From an uncultured Lentibacter sp. (GTDB lineage: Bacteria; Pseudomonadota; Alphaproteobacteria; Rhodobacterales; Rhodobacteraceae), in assembly GCA_947497495.1 (NCBI GenBank), contig CANMGT010000002.1, positions 124,001 to 188,000 of the forward strand: a stretch of 64,000 nt of DNA. Direction: 5' to 3'. The notes beneath the pieces are model-generated. The model was not told where the DNA came from. It saw only the letters and a list, made by a program, of their open reading frames with translations, and did not search any database. Both the position numbers and the translations under genes were made by a program. Below, piece after piece: positions 22,101 to 30,255 of this stretch (within the stretch, counting starts at the first letter, position 1; every line of letters begins with the position of its first letter).

Positions 22101-22648
22101 CGATTGCCAAGATCAGAACCGGCGAGCTTGAAGGACTTTCTGAAGCCGATGACGAGTGGTCCCCGCAGATCAACCTCGGCGTGCCTGTTCTTATCCCCGA
22201 AGCCTACGTGCCTGACTTGGATGTCCGCCTCGGATTGTACCGTCGTCTCAGTGGCTTACACAGCAAAGTTGAACTGGAAGGTTTCGCCGCCGAGCTGATT
22301 GACCGCTTCGGCACGCTGCCGCGTGAAGTGAACACGCTGCTGCTGATCGTGCGCATCAAGGAGATGTGCAAAAAGGCTGGCATTGCCAAGCTTGATGGCG
22401 GCCCCAAGGGCGCGACAGTGCAGTTTCACAACAACAAATTTGCCTCGCCTGCAGGCCTCGTCGAGTTTATCCGCGACCAGCGCGGCCTCGCCACAGTGCG
22501 CGACAACAAGATCGTTGTGAAACGCGACTGGAAGAAAGACAGCGACAAGATCAAAGGTGCTTTTGCCATAGCACGCGACTTGGCAGTGAAGGTGTCTGAA
22601 GAGAAGAAGGCACAGAAAGAAAAACAGAAAGCGAAGAAGAATGCTTGA
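19169..22648 (+). CDS. mfd: Transcription-repair coupling factor
   Basis: Mfd removes RNA polymerase stalled at lesions and recruits UvrAB. The 1159-residue protein is of normal length: UvrB-like N-terminal domains (FQFPAWDCLPYDRVSPNPD, FSQSPTVTEPGDYAIRGGI), the polymerase-interacting domain (LSPGDLIVHVDHGIGRYHGL), then the RecG-like translocase with Walker A GDVGFGKTEVA near residue 623, DEEQHFGV Walker B, and the helicase motifs TATPIPRTLQ and QIRGRVGRSKTRAYAYL, and a C-terminal regulatory domain ending in a Lys-rich tail. The GNAT gene overlaps its last 8 bases. Confidence 0.98.
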   Translation: MSGAANHFTVSGAPEGFDARLVLDEVQKSGAVCHIARSDKRMAAMAASLRFFRPDIPVFQFPAWDCLPYDRVSPNPDISATRMATLAALTHAMPKQFVLLTTLGAATQYLPARDVLREAAFSARVGERVDEEGLRQFLVRMGFSQSPTVTEPGDYAIRGGIIDIFPPGEGGPVRLDFFGDILDGARRFDPETQRTTEKLDVVELAPVSEVLLDEASITRFRQNYRLEFGAAGSDDPLYEAVSAGRKHAGVEHWLPFFHAKLETLFDYLGEATLTFDEGLTPKRLARWDTVQDQYETRKLAMGDKSHIDTVYKPVPAAQLYLDEAAWDASIAPFRALQFNALPLPTGSGVTDAGGRIGRNFAPERQLENVNLFSVLTDHIEAKMVDAPVIVAAYSEGARERLEGLLEDEGLGSAVTLKDAGRIGKRGLHLAVWPLEQGFEAPGLTVIAEQDVLGDRLIRQPRTKRRAENFLTEAQSLSPGDLIVHVDHGIGRYHGLEVVTAAGAAHECLKLEYAEGTTLYQPVENIELLSRYGHGEGLLDKLGGGAWQAKKARLKERIREMADKLIRVAAERALRRAPIMEPDAHAWEEFAARFPYQETDDQLSAIEDVLNDLSAGQPMDRLVCGDVGFGKTEVAMRATFIAAMQGAQVAVIAPTTLLARQHYKSFSERFRGFPMKVRQLSRFVSAKDAKLTREGMKDGTVDIVIGTHALLAKDIRFKDLGLLVIDEEQHFGVSHKERLKQLRSDVHVLTLTATPIPRTLQLSLSGVRDLSIIGTPPVDRLAIRTYVSEFDGVTIREALLREHYRGGQSFYVVPRISDLPQIEQFLKDHVPEVSYVIANGQMAAGELDTRMNAFYDGKYDVLLATTIVESGLDIPTANTMIIHRADMFGLAQLYQIRGRVGRSKTRAYAYLTTKPRKPLTPTAEKRLRVLGSLDTLGAGFTLASQDLDIRGAGNLLGEEQSGQMRDVGYELYQSMLEEAIAKIRTGELEGLSEADDEWSPQINLGVPVLIPEAYVPDLDVRLGLYRRLSGLHSKVELEGFAAELIDRFGTLPREVNTLLLIVRIKEMCKKAGIAKLDGGPKGATVQFHNNKFASPAGLVEFIRDQRGLATVRDNKIVVKRDWKKDSDKIKGAFAIARDLAVKVSEEKKAQKEKQKAKKNA

Positions 22649-23228
22649 GAGCGGCTATCACAACGTCCCTGCAGGCCACACCGTTTCTGTCGTGACACAT
22701 CTTGAGATGCTGTCGCAGGCTGAACAGCGCCCCGAGGCAAACGTGCCATTGGCGCTTGAGCGCGTCCGACACGCCGACGTCGACTGGTATCGCAGCCTCT
22801 TTCGCGCAGTCGGCGCCGACTACCTCTGGTTTGGTCGTCTCACGCAAGACAAAGAGGCGCTCGCGCAGGTGCTGCACGATCCGGATGTGCATCTCTACGT
22901 GCTGAAATCCGGCCCCGAGGAAGCAGGCCTGCTCGAGCTTGATTTTCGCGAAGCCGACACCTGCGAGCTGGCCTACTTCGGCCTAACTTCTGCCTACGTG
23001 GGCGGCGGCGCAGGGCGCTGGCTGATGAACCGTGCCATCGCTTTAGCGTGGCAACAGCCGATCAAGCGTCTTCACGTGCACACCTGCACCCTTGATCACC
23101 CAAAGGCGCTCGACTTTTACATTCGCTCCGGCTTTACCCCGTTCAAACGACAGATCGAAATCGCGCAAGACCCGCGCCTGATTGGCCTGCTCCCCAAAAC
23201 AGCGGCGTCCCAGATCCCGATGGTCTAG
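22641..23228 (+). CDS. GNAT family N-acetyltransferase
   Basis: A 195-residue protein with the GNAT core: VYVLKSGPEEAGLLELDFRE, ELAYFGLTSAYVGGGAGRWL (acetyl-CoA pyrophosphate loop, here GGGAGRW), and the C-terminal LHVHTCTLDHPKALDFYIRS with the usual ALxFYxxxGF end. Substrate unknown. The start overlaps the end of mfd by 8 bases, indicating translational coupling, although the function may be unrelated to repair. Confidence 0.87.
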   Translation: MLESGYHNVPAGHTVSVVTHLEMLSQAEQRPEANVPLALERVRHADVDWYRSLFRAVGADYLWFGRLTQDKEALAQVLHDPDVHLYVLKSGPEEAGLLELDFREADTCELAYFGLTSAYVGGGAGRWLMNRAIALAWQQPIKRLHVHTCTLDHPKALDFYIRSGFTPFKRQIEIAQDPRLIGLLPKTAASQIPMV

Positions 23229-23230
23229 CG

Positions 23231-23277
23231 TCTTCTCTTTGTAAATATCCTGGGGGTTTGGGGGCAAAGCCCCCAAC
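23231..23277 (-). repeat. Dispersed intergenic repeat, copy D
   Basis: On the minus strand: hairpin TTGGGGGC-TTT-GCCCCCAA, then CCCCCAGGATATTTAC and AAAGAGAAGA. It lies immediately after the GNAT stop and before the convergent HD gene, so the hairpin may also help end transcription. Confidence 0.55.
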
Positions 23278-23313
23278 GGGTCGGATTTGCGAAGCAAATT
23301 CGAAATCAAAGCG

Positions 23314-23904
23314 CTAAAGCTTCCCGCGCGCCTCAAACCACGCTCGCACCTTCGGCTCTATCCACGCCCAAAGCCACGGCGCACCCCGTTTTATTTTGGC
23401 GCCGACCTTCCTCTCGAATTGCCCAAACGCTGTGTCATACTCGATCCACGATCCGCCGCCGGACTGCAAGTTCTGGTTTGGAGGTTGGAACCGATCAAGT
23501 GACTTGGCAAAGCGCGCATCGGCGCTCTCGGCGGCTTCAAATTCATCCCACAGCGCGCGAAACTCTTGCGCCTGATCGTCAGGCAGCAGCCCGAAAATCC
23601 TTTCAGCAGCCGCTTGTTCCTTTGCGGCCATTTCCACAGGGTCGTGATCGCCAAATATTGGCGCATCGCCCGCATCAATCTCCACAAGGTCATGCACAAG
23701 CAGCATCCGGATCACCCGGTCGGTTGACACGTCAAGCGGTGTATCAGCGCCGAGGATCATCGCGTAAAGTGCGATATGCCAGCTGTGCTCGCCTGAGTTT
23801 TCAGCGCGTGAACCATCACACAGCAAAGTGCCACGGTTGATCTGCTTGAGTTTGTCGGCCTCGTTGAGGAAGGCCATCTGCTGGTCAAGCCGGCTCGGGC
23901 TCAT
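23314..23904 (-). CDS. HD domain phosphohydrolase (YfbR/HDDC2-like)
   Basis: A 196-residue metal-dependent phosphohydrolase. The metal ligands are in SGEHSWHIALYAM (first His), LLVHDLVEIDAGD (the HD pair) and the C-terminal SLDRFQPPNQN region (distal Asp). This arrangement fits the YfbR/HDDC2 group, which dephosphorylates deoxynucleoside monophosphates; the exact substrate is uncertain. Its ATG overlaps the stop of the upstream small gene by 4 bases, so it is the last gene of a three-gene minus-strand unit. Confidence 0.85.
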   Translation of the reverse strand: MSPSRLDQQMAFLNEADKLKQINRGTLLCDGSRAENSGEHSWHIALYAMILGADTPLDVSTDRVIRMLLVHDLVEIDAGDAPIFGDHDPVEMAAKEQAAAERIFGLLPDDQAQEFRALWDEFEAAESADARFAKSLDRFQPPNQNLQSGGGSWIEYDTAFGQFERKVGAKIKRGAPWLWAWIEPKVRAWFEARGKL

Positions 23905-24137
23905 TCTTGCGCTTTTTTCGCGTCGAGTATTTCTTGCGCTTTTTTGCGCAGAAAGGCGCGCGCCGTCTTACCCGCCATGCGCACACGTACCTCTGTCATG
24001 TAGGCTTCTTCGAGTGTTTGAGAAGAGGCACCAAGCAGGTCGGCCACTTCGTAGTGCAGTCGGTCGTCGCCTGATTTCTCCATTACTTTGATGGTGTCCT
24101 CAGCAAGCTGCGCAGCGGTTTCCTCAAGTGATGACAT
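23901..24137 (-). CDS. Small conserved-looking protein of unknown function
   Basis: A 78-residue, wholly helical, charged protein (MSSLEETAAQLAEDTIKVM start; Lys/Ala-rich C-terminus ending in LDAKKAQE). No membrane segment, signal or metal motif. I do not recognise a family. Coding status is supported by overlap with both neighbours: one base with the alpha/beta hydrolase stop and four with the HD gene start. The ATG at 24137 is preferred over the adjacent TTG. Confidence 0.7.
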   Translation of the reverse strand: MSSLEETAAQLAEDTIKVMEKSGDDRLHYEVADLLGASSQTLEEAYMTEVRVRMAGKTARAFLRKKAQEILDAKKAQE

Positions 24138-24790
24138 CAACGCGAATTCTCAGTGAGTCGGCGCTTCACATAGGTTTGCGTGGTTTCAACAAGCGTGTCC
24201 ATGTGGTCGTTCTCAAAGAAGTGTCCAGCGCCTTCAACTTCCGTATGGGTGATGGTGATGCCTTTTTGCTCGTGCAATTTGTCAACAAGCCCGCGCGTGT
24301 CGGCGGGGGGGGCGACGCGGTCGCTCGTGCCGTTGATGATCAGCCCAGACGCGGGGCAGGGCGCGAGGAAGCTGAAATCATACATATTGGCGGGCGGGCT
24401 GACCGAGATAAAACCGGTGATCTCGGGGCGACGCATCAGAAGCTGCATTCCAATCCACGCGCCAAAGCTAAAACCAGCAACCCAGCAATGCTTCGAGTTA
24501 TTGTTCATGGACTGCAAATAATCGAGTGCCGAGGCCGCATCAGACAGCTCGCCAACCCCTTGGTCGTACTCGCCCTGAGAGCGGCCAACACCGCGGAAGT
24601 TAAACCGCAGCACAGTGAAGCCCATGTTATAAAAGGCGTAGTGCATGTTGTAGACAACCTTGTTGTTCATCGTGCCGCCAAATTGCGGGTGGGGATGAAG
24701 CACAATCGCGATCGGTGCATCGCGCTCGGGTTGTGGGTGATAGCGGCCTTCAAGTCGGCCCTCTGGGCCAGGAAAAATTACCTCAGGCAT
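24137..24790 (-). CDS. Alpha/beta hydrolase
   Basis: A 217-residue cytoplasmic hydrolase. Catalytic serine in the nucleophile elbow GFSFGAWIG (GxSxG), preceded by the LRFNFRGVGRSQGEYD strand-helix, an acid in LIINGTSDRVAPP and the final histidine in VEGAGHFFENDHMD. HPHPQFGGTMNNKVV near the N-terminus is typical of a small dienelactone-hydrolase-like subgroup. Substrate unknown. It heads the minus-strand unit with the small protein and the HD gene, and its promoter must lie in the region shared with iscR. Confidence 0.85.
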   Translation of the reverse strand: MPEVIFPGPEGRLEGRYHPQPERDAPIAIVLHPHPQFGGTMNNKVVYNMHYAFYNMGFTVLRFNFRGVGRSQGEYDQGVGELSDAASALDYLQSMNNNSKHCWVAGFSFGAWIGMQLLMRRPEITGFISVSPPANMYDFSFLAPCPASGLIINGTSDRVAPPADTRGLVDKLHEQKGITITHTEVEGAGHFFENDHMDTLVETTQTYVKRRLTENSR

Positions 24791-24829
24791 ATTATTTGTT
24801 TTCTCCGACGGGGAATGTGCCGCTCATTC

Positions 24830-24858
24830 TTGACGAAATCTCTCAGGCACATTAGAAC
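24830..24858 (+). promoter_or_regulatory. Candidate promoter of the iscR-suf operon
   Basis: TTGACG at 24830-24835 and TAGAAC at 24853-24858 with a 17-base spacer. The -10 box lies inside the palindrome at 24852-24866, so a protein bound there would block RNA polymerase. The leader would be about 120 bases and contains a 7-bp hairpin, GGCGAGA/TCTCGCC, at 24893-24915. Confidence 0.4.
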
Positions 24859-24866
24859 AATTCTAA
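24852..24866. promoter_or_regulatory. Candidate Irr (ICE) box
   Basis: The perfect inverted repeat TTAGAA-CAA-TTCTAA matches the published form of the iron-control element bound by Irr in alphaproteobacteria (TTAGAA-N3-TTCTAA). Irr represses iron-consuming and iron-sulfur genes under iron shortage in rhizobia. Position over the -10 box fits repression. It could equally influence the divergent alpha/beta hydrolase gene, whose start is 62 bases away. Confidence 0.6.
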
Positions 24867-24983
24867 ATCTAGGGTTTCACCCAGAAGCTTAAGGCGAGAT
24901 AGTCTTTGTCTCGCCCAAGGTCAATCAATTCGCACAGGTTTCCGCAGGGTCGCGCATCCTGATGGAGCTTATAAGGGGGCGCT

Positions 24984-25445
24984 ATGAAGCTAAGCACAAA
25001 AGGTCGTTATGCTATGGTTGCTCTTGCTGACATCGCATTGCAGGGCGGCGAGGCCTTGGTGACGCTTGGGGATATTTCCAGACGTCAGGACATTTCGCTG
25101 CCCTATCTTGAGCAGTTGTTTGTCAAGCTGAGGCGCGCGGGGCTCGTCGAATCTGTGCGTGGGCCTGGGGGCGGCTACAAGCTTGCCAAATCACCGGTCT
25201 CGATACGGGTTGTCGATGTTCTGGCCGCTGTTGATGAAAGCGTTGACGCGCTCAAGAAAGGGGCCGGCGCAAGCGGTGCCGCCTCGGGCTCGCGCGCGCA
25301 ATCTGTGACAAACCGCTTGTGGGAGGGGCTGTCCGCGCATGTCTATGTGTTTTTGCACCAAGCGCGGTTGTCTGATGTGATCGGCAACGAGTTGGCCCCT
25401 TGCCCTGCCGTGCCCTCGTTGTTTGCTGTTGTGGACGAAGAATGA
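24984..25445 (+). CDS. iscR: Rrf2 family regulator, IscR type, without the cysteine triad
   Basis: A 153-residue winged-helix repressor heading the suf operon. MKLSTKGRYAMVALADIAL and the recognition helix ISLPYLEQLFVKLRRAGLV are typical of IscR. The region that in E. coli carries three cysteines for the [2Fe-2S] cluster reads KKGAGASGAASGSRAQ here, with no cysteine; the only cysteine is Cys140 in ELAPCPAVP. Rhodobacter sphaeroides IscR is reported to hold a cluster with a single cysteine, so this form is probably still an iron-sulfur sensor. AAGGGGGC precedes the ATG. Confidence 0.93.
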   Translation: MKLSTKGRYAMVALADIALQGGEALVTLGDISRRQDISLPYLEQLFVKLRRAGLVESVRGPGGGYKLAKSPVSIRVVDVLAAVDESVDALKKGAGASGAASGSRAQSVTNRLWEGLSAHVYVFLHQARLSDVIGNELAPCPAVPSLFAVVDEE

Positions 25446-25512
25446 GCGACTGTTTGACCATAGGCTTGCTTTCAGCAAGGCAGGAGTTGCGCGGCCTTTG
25501 GCCACGCGGGTT

Positions 25513-25561
25513 GCGAGGGGCTCTGCCCCTCGCGCTCCCCGGAGTATTTCTTTCAAGGAAA
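25513..25561 (+). repeat. Dispersed intergenic repeat, copy E
   Basis: Hairpin GCGAGGGGC-TCT-GCCCCTCGC (25513-25533), then CTCCCCGGAGTATTTCTTTC and an AAGGAAAAG tail. It sits inside the suf operon between iscR and the cysteine desulfurase gene and could reduce read-through or stabilise an mRNA end. Confidence 0.55.
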
Positions 25562-25578
25562 AGCCGGGGTATGGTTTT

Positions 25579-26622
25579 GTGAGCCGCTGCTACCTTGATC
25601 ACAATGCAACGACGCCTTTGAGGGTCGAGGCGCGTGCGGCGATGGTCGAGGCGATGGATATCGTCGGGAACCCCTCATCGGTGCATGCCGAGGGGCGGGC
25701 GGCCAAGGCATTTTTGGAAAAGGCCCGTGGGAACTTGGCGCAGGCTTTGGGGGCTGAAGGTGCTGAGATTGTTTTTACCGGATCGGCAACCGAAGCTGCG
25801 GCAATGGCGCTTGCTGGGCGGGGCATTGCTGCGAGTGGTGTTGAGCATGACGCCGTTGCGGCTTGGTGCGACTTGAGCCTTGAAGCGGACGGGTTTGGAC
25901 AGGTTAATGTGGCAGACGCGGGCTTTAGCACGTTGCAGTTGGCCAATTCGGAGACGGGCGTCTTGCAAGCCTTGCCGGAAGGCCTATGGATGAGTGACTT
26001 TACGCAGGGTTTTGGCAAGTTGGAGGTGAACTTCCTGAAGTCAGGCCCGTTGATGGCTGTGGTGTCTGCGCACAAGCTTGGCGGCCCCAAGGGCGTTGGC
26101 GCTTTGGTGATGCGGCGCGGCATTGATCTTGACCCTGTTCTCAAGGGGGGCGGCCAGGAGATGGGCCGTCGTGCCGGCACCGAGAACCTGATCGGCGTTG
26201 CAGGTTTTGCAGCCGCTGCATTGGCGGCGCAGCGCGATGTGCAGGCCGGTCTTTGGCAAGAGGTCGAAGAAAAGCGTGATTTGCTCGAAGAAGCCCTTGC
26301 GGCTGCGCTAAACTCGCCTATTTTTGTCGGGAAAGAAGTCGCGCGCCTTCCCAACACTTCGTGCATCCTGACAGAAGGCTGGAAGGGCGAGACGCAGGTT
26401 ATGCAACTTGACTTGGCGGGGTTTGCTGTTTCGGCAGGGTCGGCCTGTTCAAGTGGCAAGGTAAAGACAAGCCCCGTTCTGCGGGCAATGGGCTATGGCG
26501 AGGGGGCGGCCGGATCATCTATCCGCGTCTCTCTTGGGCTTGAGACAACAAAAGATGACGTGCTGCGCTTTGCGGACAAGTTTGTAGCGATGTCAAACAA
26601 ACACAGGGCCCGCGCCGCTTAG
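25579..26622 (+). CDS. Class I cysteine desulfurase (NifS/IscS-like)
   Basis: A PLP enzyme that takes sulfur from cysteine. The 347-residue protein starts CYLDHNATTPLRVEAR, has NSETGVLQAL, the PLP lysine in VVSAHKLGGPKGVGAL, and the catalytic cysteine in AGSACSSGKVKTSPVL on the mobile loop that marks class I. It is distinct from the class II SufS at the end of the operon, so the operon has two desulfurases. GTG at 25579 is the only start compatible with the family N-terminus; it follows repeat copy E. Confidence 0.9.
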   Translation: MSRCYLDHNATTPLRVEARAAMVEAMDIVGNPSSVHAEGRAAKAFLEKARGNLAQALGAEGAEIVFTGSATEAAAMALAGRGIAASGVEHDAVAAWCDLSLEADGFGQVNVADAGFSTLQLANSETGVLQALPEGLWMSDFTQGFGKLEVNFLKSGPLMAVVSAHKLGGPKGVGALVMRRGIDLDPVLKGGGQEMGRRAGTENLIGVAGFAAAALAAQRDVQAGLWQEVEEKRDLLEEALAAALNSPIFVGKEVARLPNTSCILTEGWKGETQVMQLDLAGFAVSAGSACSSGKVKTSPVLRAMGYGEGAAGSSIRVSLGLETTKDDVLRFADKFVAMSNKHRARAA

Positions 26623-26658
26623 GCACGTCGGGTTGATCGGACGAAAAGGAACGCGACT

Positions 26659-28173
<1,515 letters not shown>

Positions 28174-28302
28174 TGCCCAGCGTGCCGCTCTCTTACACAA
28201 CTTCAATAGGGCAAGGCCTGCGTGAAAATGCGCGGCTTTTGCCTTATTCTAGCCAGAGTGTCTTGCCAAAAACTTGGCAAGCAGAAGTTGTGAGAGTGGC
28301 AC

Positions 28303-28866
28303 ATGCGGAACAAGAACCTCGACGCATTCGAAGCGCGAATGAAGAAAATCGCCAAGCAAGAAGGCGCGCCGCAACAGTATATTGCGGGCGAGGGCAACTT
28401 GGCGGACACGACATTCTCGGCCGCAGCCATGAAGCGCGCGCAAAAGCCACGCAAGCAAGGCTCCAAGAATCTGTTCAAGCAACTGCCCAAAATCGGGCTG
28501 TCCTTCGTTCTTGGCGGCGTGACAATGCTTGCAGCGCGCTTGATCAGCTTTCATTTTGTTCCGGCCAACAGCTTCGGCAACGAGATGAAAGCCTTTCTGA
28601 TGTTGCAGGGTGCCGAGATCGCGGCGGCTTTCGGGCTGCTTGTCACCCTCGCGGTGTTTCTCAAGCTCAACACGGGTGCGATGAAAACAGCCGCGATGGC
28701 GGGCTTGGCCTTTATGCTCGTGGGCGAGCCGGACGTGGCCAAACACGCGCCGAACGTCTGGCAAGAAATGTTTTCACCGGACTACGCAGCGGGCGTTCTG
28801 GCGCCACAGGCGAGTTTGGAAAACAACCTGCGCACAATTCGCGACGTTGTGATGACAAGCCTCTAA
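28303..28866 (+). CDS. Membrane protein of unknown function in the suf operon
   Basis: A 187-residue protein: a basic, Lys-rich N-terminal region of about 60 residues, then three hydrophobic segments (GLSFVLGGVTMLAARLI, GAEIAAAFGLLVTLAVFL, AAMAGLAFMLVG), and a soluble end. I recognise no family. The position 129 bases after sufB and in the same direction suggests co-transcription, but nothing indicates a role in cluster assembly. Confidence 0.75.
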   Translation: MRNKNLDAFEARMKKIAKQEGAPQQYIAGEGNLADTTFSAAAMKRAQKPRKQGSKNLFKQLPKIGLSFVLGGVTMLAARLISFHFVPANSFGNEMKAFLMLQGAEIAAAFGLLVTLAVFLKLNTGAMKTAAMAGLAFMLVGEPDVAKHAPNVWQEMFSPDYAAGVLAPQASLENNLRTIRDVVMTSL

Positions 28867-28946
28867 AAGCCTTCGCGCTTGCTTTGTTTACAGGTCTTGA
28901 AGCTCAGCCCGCAGTCGCGCAAAATACTCTTAGCCCAATATTTCTC

Positions 28947-29219
28947 ATGTCCTATGACTGTGGCAATGACGCGTGTTTCTCAGCTATGCTGACAGACGTT
29001 GCAAGCGCCTTGAGCGAGCTTAATTGCGGGCAGGCCATGACGCGTAAAGCCTGCGCGGCCATCAATAGAACTTTCCAAGCAGAACTGGTGACAGACCTGC
29101 CCAAGTTGCGCGCTGATCTATTGGCGTTCATGGAGCGCAGTGGCGTTTGTGCCAAACGTGCGCCGAGTGCGCCATACCATTTTACGAAGACGTTCGGCGC
29201 TTCGATGGATAATGAGTAG
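28947..29219 (+). CDS. Small cysteine-rich protein, start uncertain
   Basis: From the ATG at 28947 the product has 90 residues and begins MSYDCGNDACFSAML, with five cysteines in all (DCGNDAC, LNC, KAC, GVC), suggesting disulfides and export. The same frame runs upstream and reads AFALALFTGLEAQPAVAQ just before, which looks like the end of a signal peptide with an AVAQ cleavage site, but it has no ATG or GTG; only a TTG at 28884 lies inside it. Either a non-standard start is used or the true start was lost by a frameshift near 28860. Family unknown. Confidence 0.45.
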   Translation: MSYDCGNDACFSAMLTDVASALSELNCGQAMTRKACAAINRTFQAELVTDLPKLRADLLAFMERSGVCAKRAPSAPYHFTKTFGASMDNE

Positions 29220-29229
29220 AGAGTAAGTT

Positions 29230-29445
29230 ATGGATTTTATAGAGAAAAACAAAACACTTGTGGTGCAGGTTGTCGCCGGCATCCTGATGGCCGTGATCCT
29301 CAACTGGCTTGATCTTCCGGTCTGGGTCATCGGCGGTATCATTGCTGCGGTTGTTTCACTCTGGACGGGCAAGATGGTTGAGCTTTACGACCAGCAGATT
29401 GCGCCGCGTCTCAAAGATGCTACGCAGAAAGACGACGACGCATGA
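29230..29445 (+). CDS. Small two-helix membrane protein
   Basis: A 71-residue protein with two close hydrophobic segments (VVQVVAGILMAVILNWLDL and VWVIGGIIAAVVSLWTG) and a charged C-terminus ending KDDDA. No family recognised. The stop overlaps the start of the pyruvyl-transferase-like gene by 4 bases (ATGA), so the two are translationally coupled, which supports that it is real. Confidence 0.75.
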   Translation: MDFIEKNKTLVVQVVAGILMAVILNWLDLPVWVIGGIIAAVVSLWTGKMVELYDQQIAPRLKDATQKDDDA

Positions 29446-30242
29446 GCCAAGCCCCTCTCAAGCTTTTCTGGTGGAACGCAAAGCCCAATTTCGGCGATGC
29501 GCTGAGCCAGCTTGTCACGGCGCATGCTTCGGGGCGTGAAGTCGTGCATGCAGAGCCGCGCGAGGCGGAGGTCTTCGCTGTTGGTTCTGTGCTGCAATTT
29601 GCACGCCGTGTTTGGGGCAAAAACGGGCGGCCAGACCACCGTCCGGTGATCTGGGGCACGGGCATGCTTAGCGCGTTGCGCACCGACTTTGTCGAACATG
29701 TCGACATTGCCATGCTGCGTGGGCCGATTACCGCTTCGCTGCTTGGCGTGAAGGTAGAAAGCTACGGCGATCCGGGGCTGCTGACGGCCGAGGCGCTTGG
29801 CAAAAAGCCCAAGCAACACGACAAGATCGGGCTGGTTTTGCACCACGGACAACTCGGCCACCCCAGCGTGAAGGCGCTGCTTGAGGAGCATGACAACGTT
29901 GAATACATCGACGTGCAAGGCACGCCAGAAGAGGTTTGCCCCAAGATCGGCGGTTGTAAACATGTCATCAGCTCGTCGTTGCACGGGCTTATCGTGGCCG
30001 ACAGCTACGGCGTGCCAAACACTTGGCTCGACCCGCTCAAACAGCCCCGAATGAAGTATTACGACTACGCAGCAGGCATAGGGCGCGTTCTGCCCTTGCC
30101 GCTGAAACACGACGACATCTCCAAAGCCCTGCCAAGCCTGCAAGAGGGCGCATTGCCCTATGCGGCAAGTATGGCCGAGGCCAAAGACAGACTAGTATCA
30201 GATTTTCCCGCGGCTCTGCGCGCGGCGGACCCAAACACCTAA
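29442..30242 (+). CDS. Polysaccharide pyruvyl transferase family protein
   Basis: A 266-residue protein of the CsaB/WcaK family, which adds ketal pyruvate to sugars of exopolysaccharides or cell-wall polymers. Signatures: LFWWNAKPNFGDALSQLVT (the NFGD motif), VIWGTGML, AMLRGPITASLLGV, YGDPGLL, and HVISSSLHGLIVADSYGVP (the SSLHGxI motif). Its presence between sufB and sufC is unexpected; no other polysaccharide gene lies nearby until the island at 35 kb. The acceptor is unknown. Confidence 0.88.
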   Translation: MSQAPLKLFWWNAKPNFGDALSQLVTAHASGREVVHAEPREAEVFAVGSVLQFARRVWGKNGRPDHRPVIWGTGMLSALRTDFVEHVDIAMLRGPITASLLGVKVESYGDPGLLTAEALGKKPKQHDKIGLVLHHGQLGHPSVKALLEEHDNVEYIDVQGTPEEVCPKIGGCKHVISSSLHGLIVADSYGVPNTWLDPLKQPRMKYYDYAAGIGRVLPLPLKHDDISKALPSLQEGALPYAASMAEAKDRLVSDFPAALRAADPNT

Positions 30243-30255
30243 GAAAGGCGCGAAC

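Noticed and set aside
24128..24892. Plus-strand frame of 254 codons opposite the alpha/beta hydrolase
   Set aside because: Antisense to a gene with a complete catalytic triad; no start signal.
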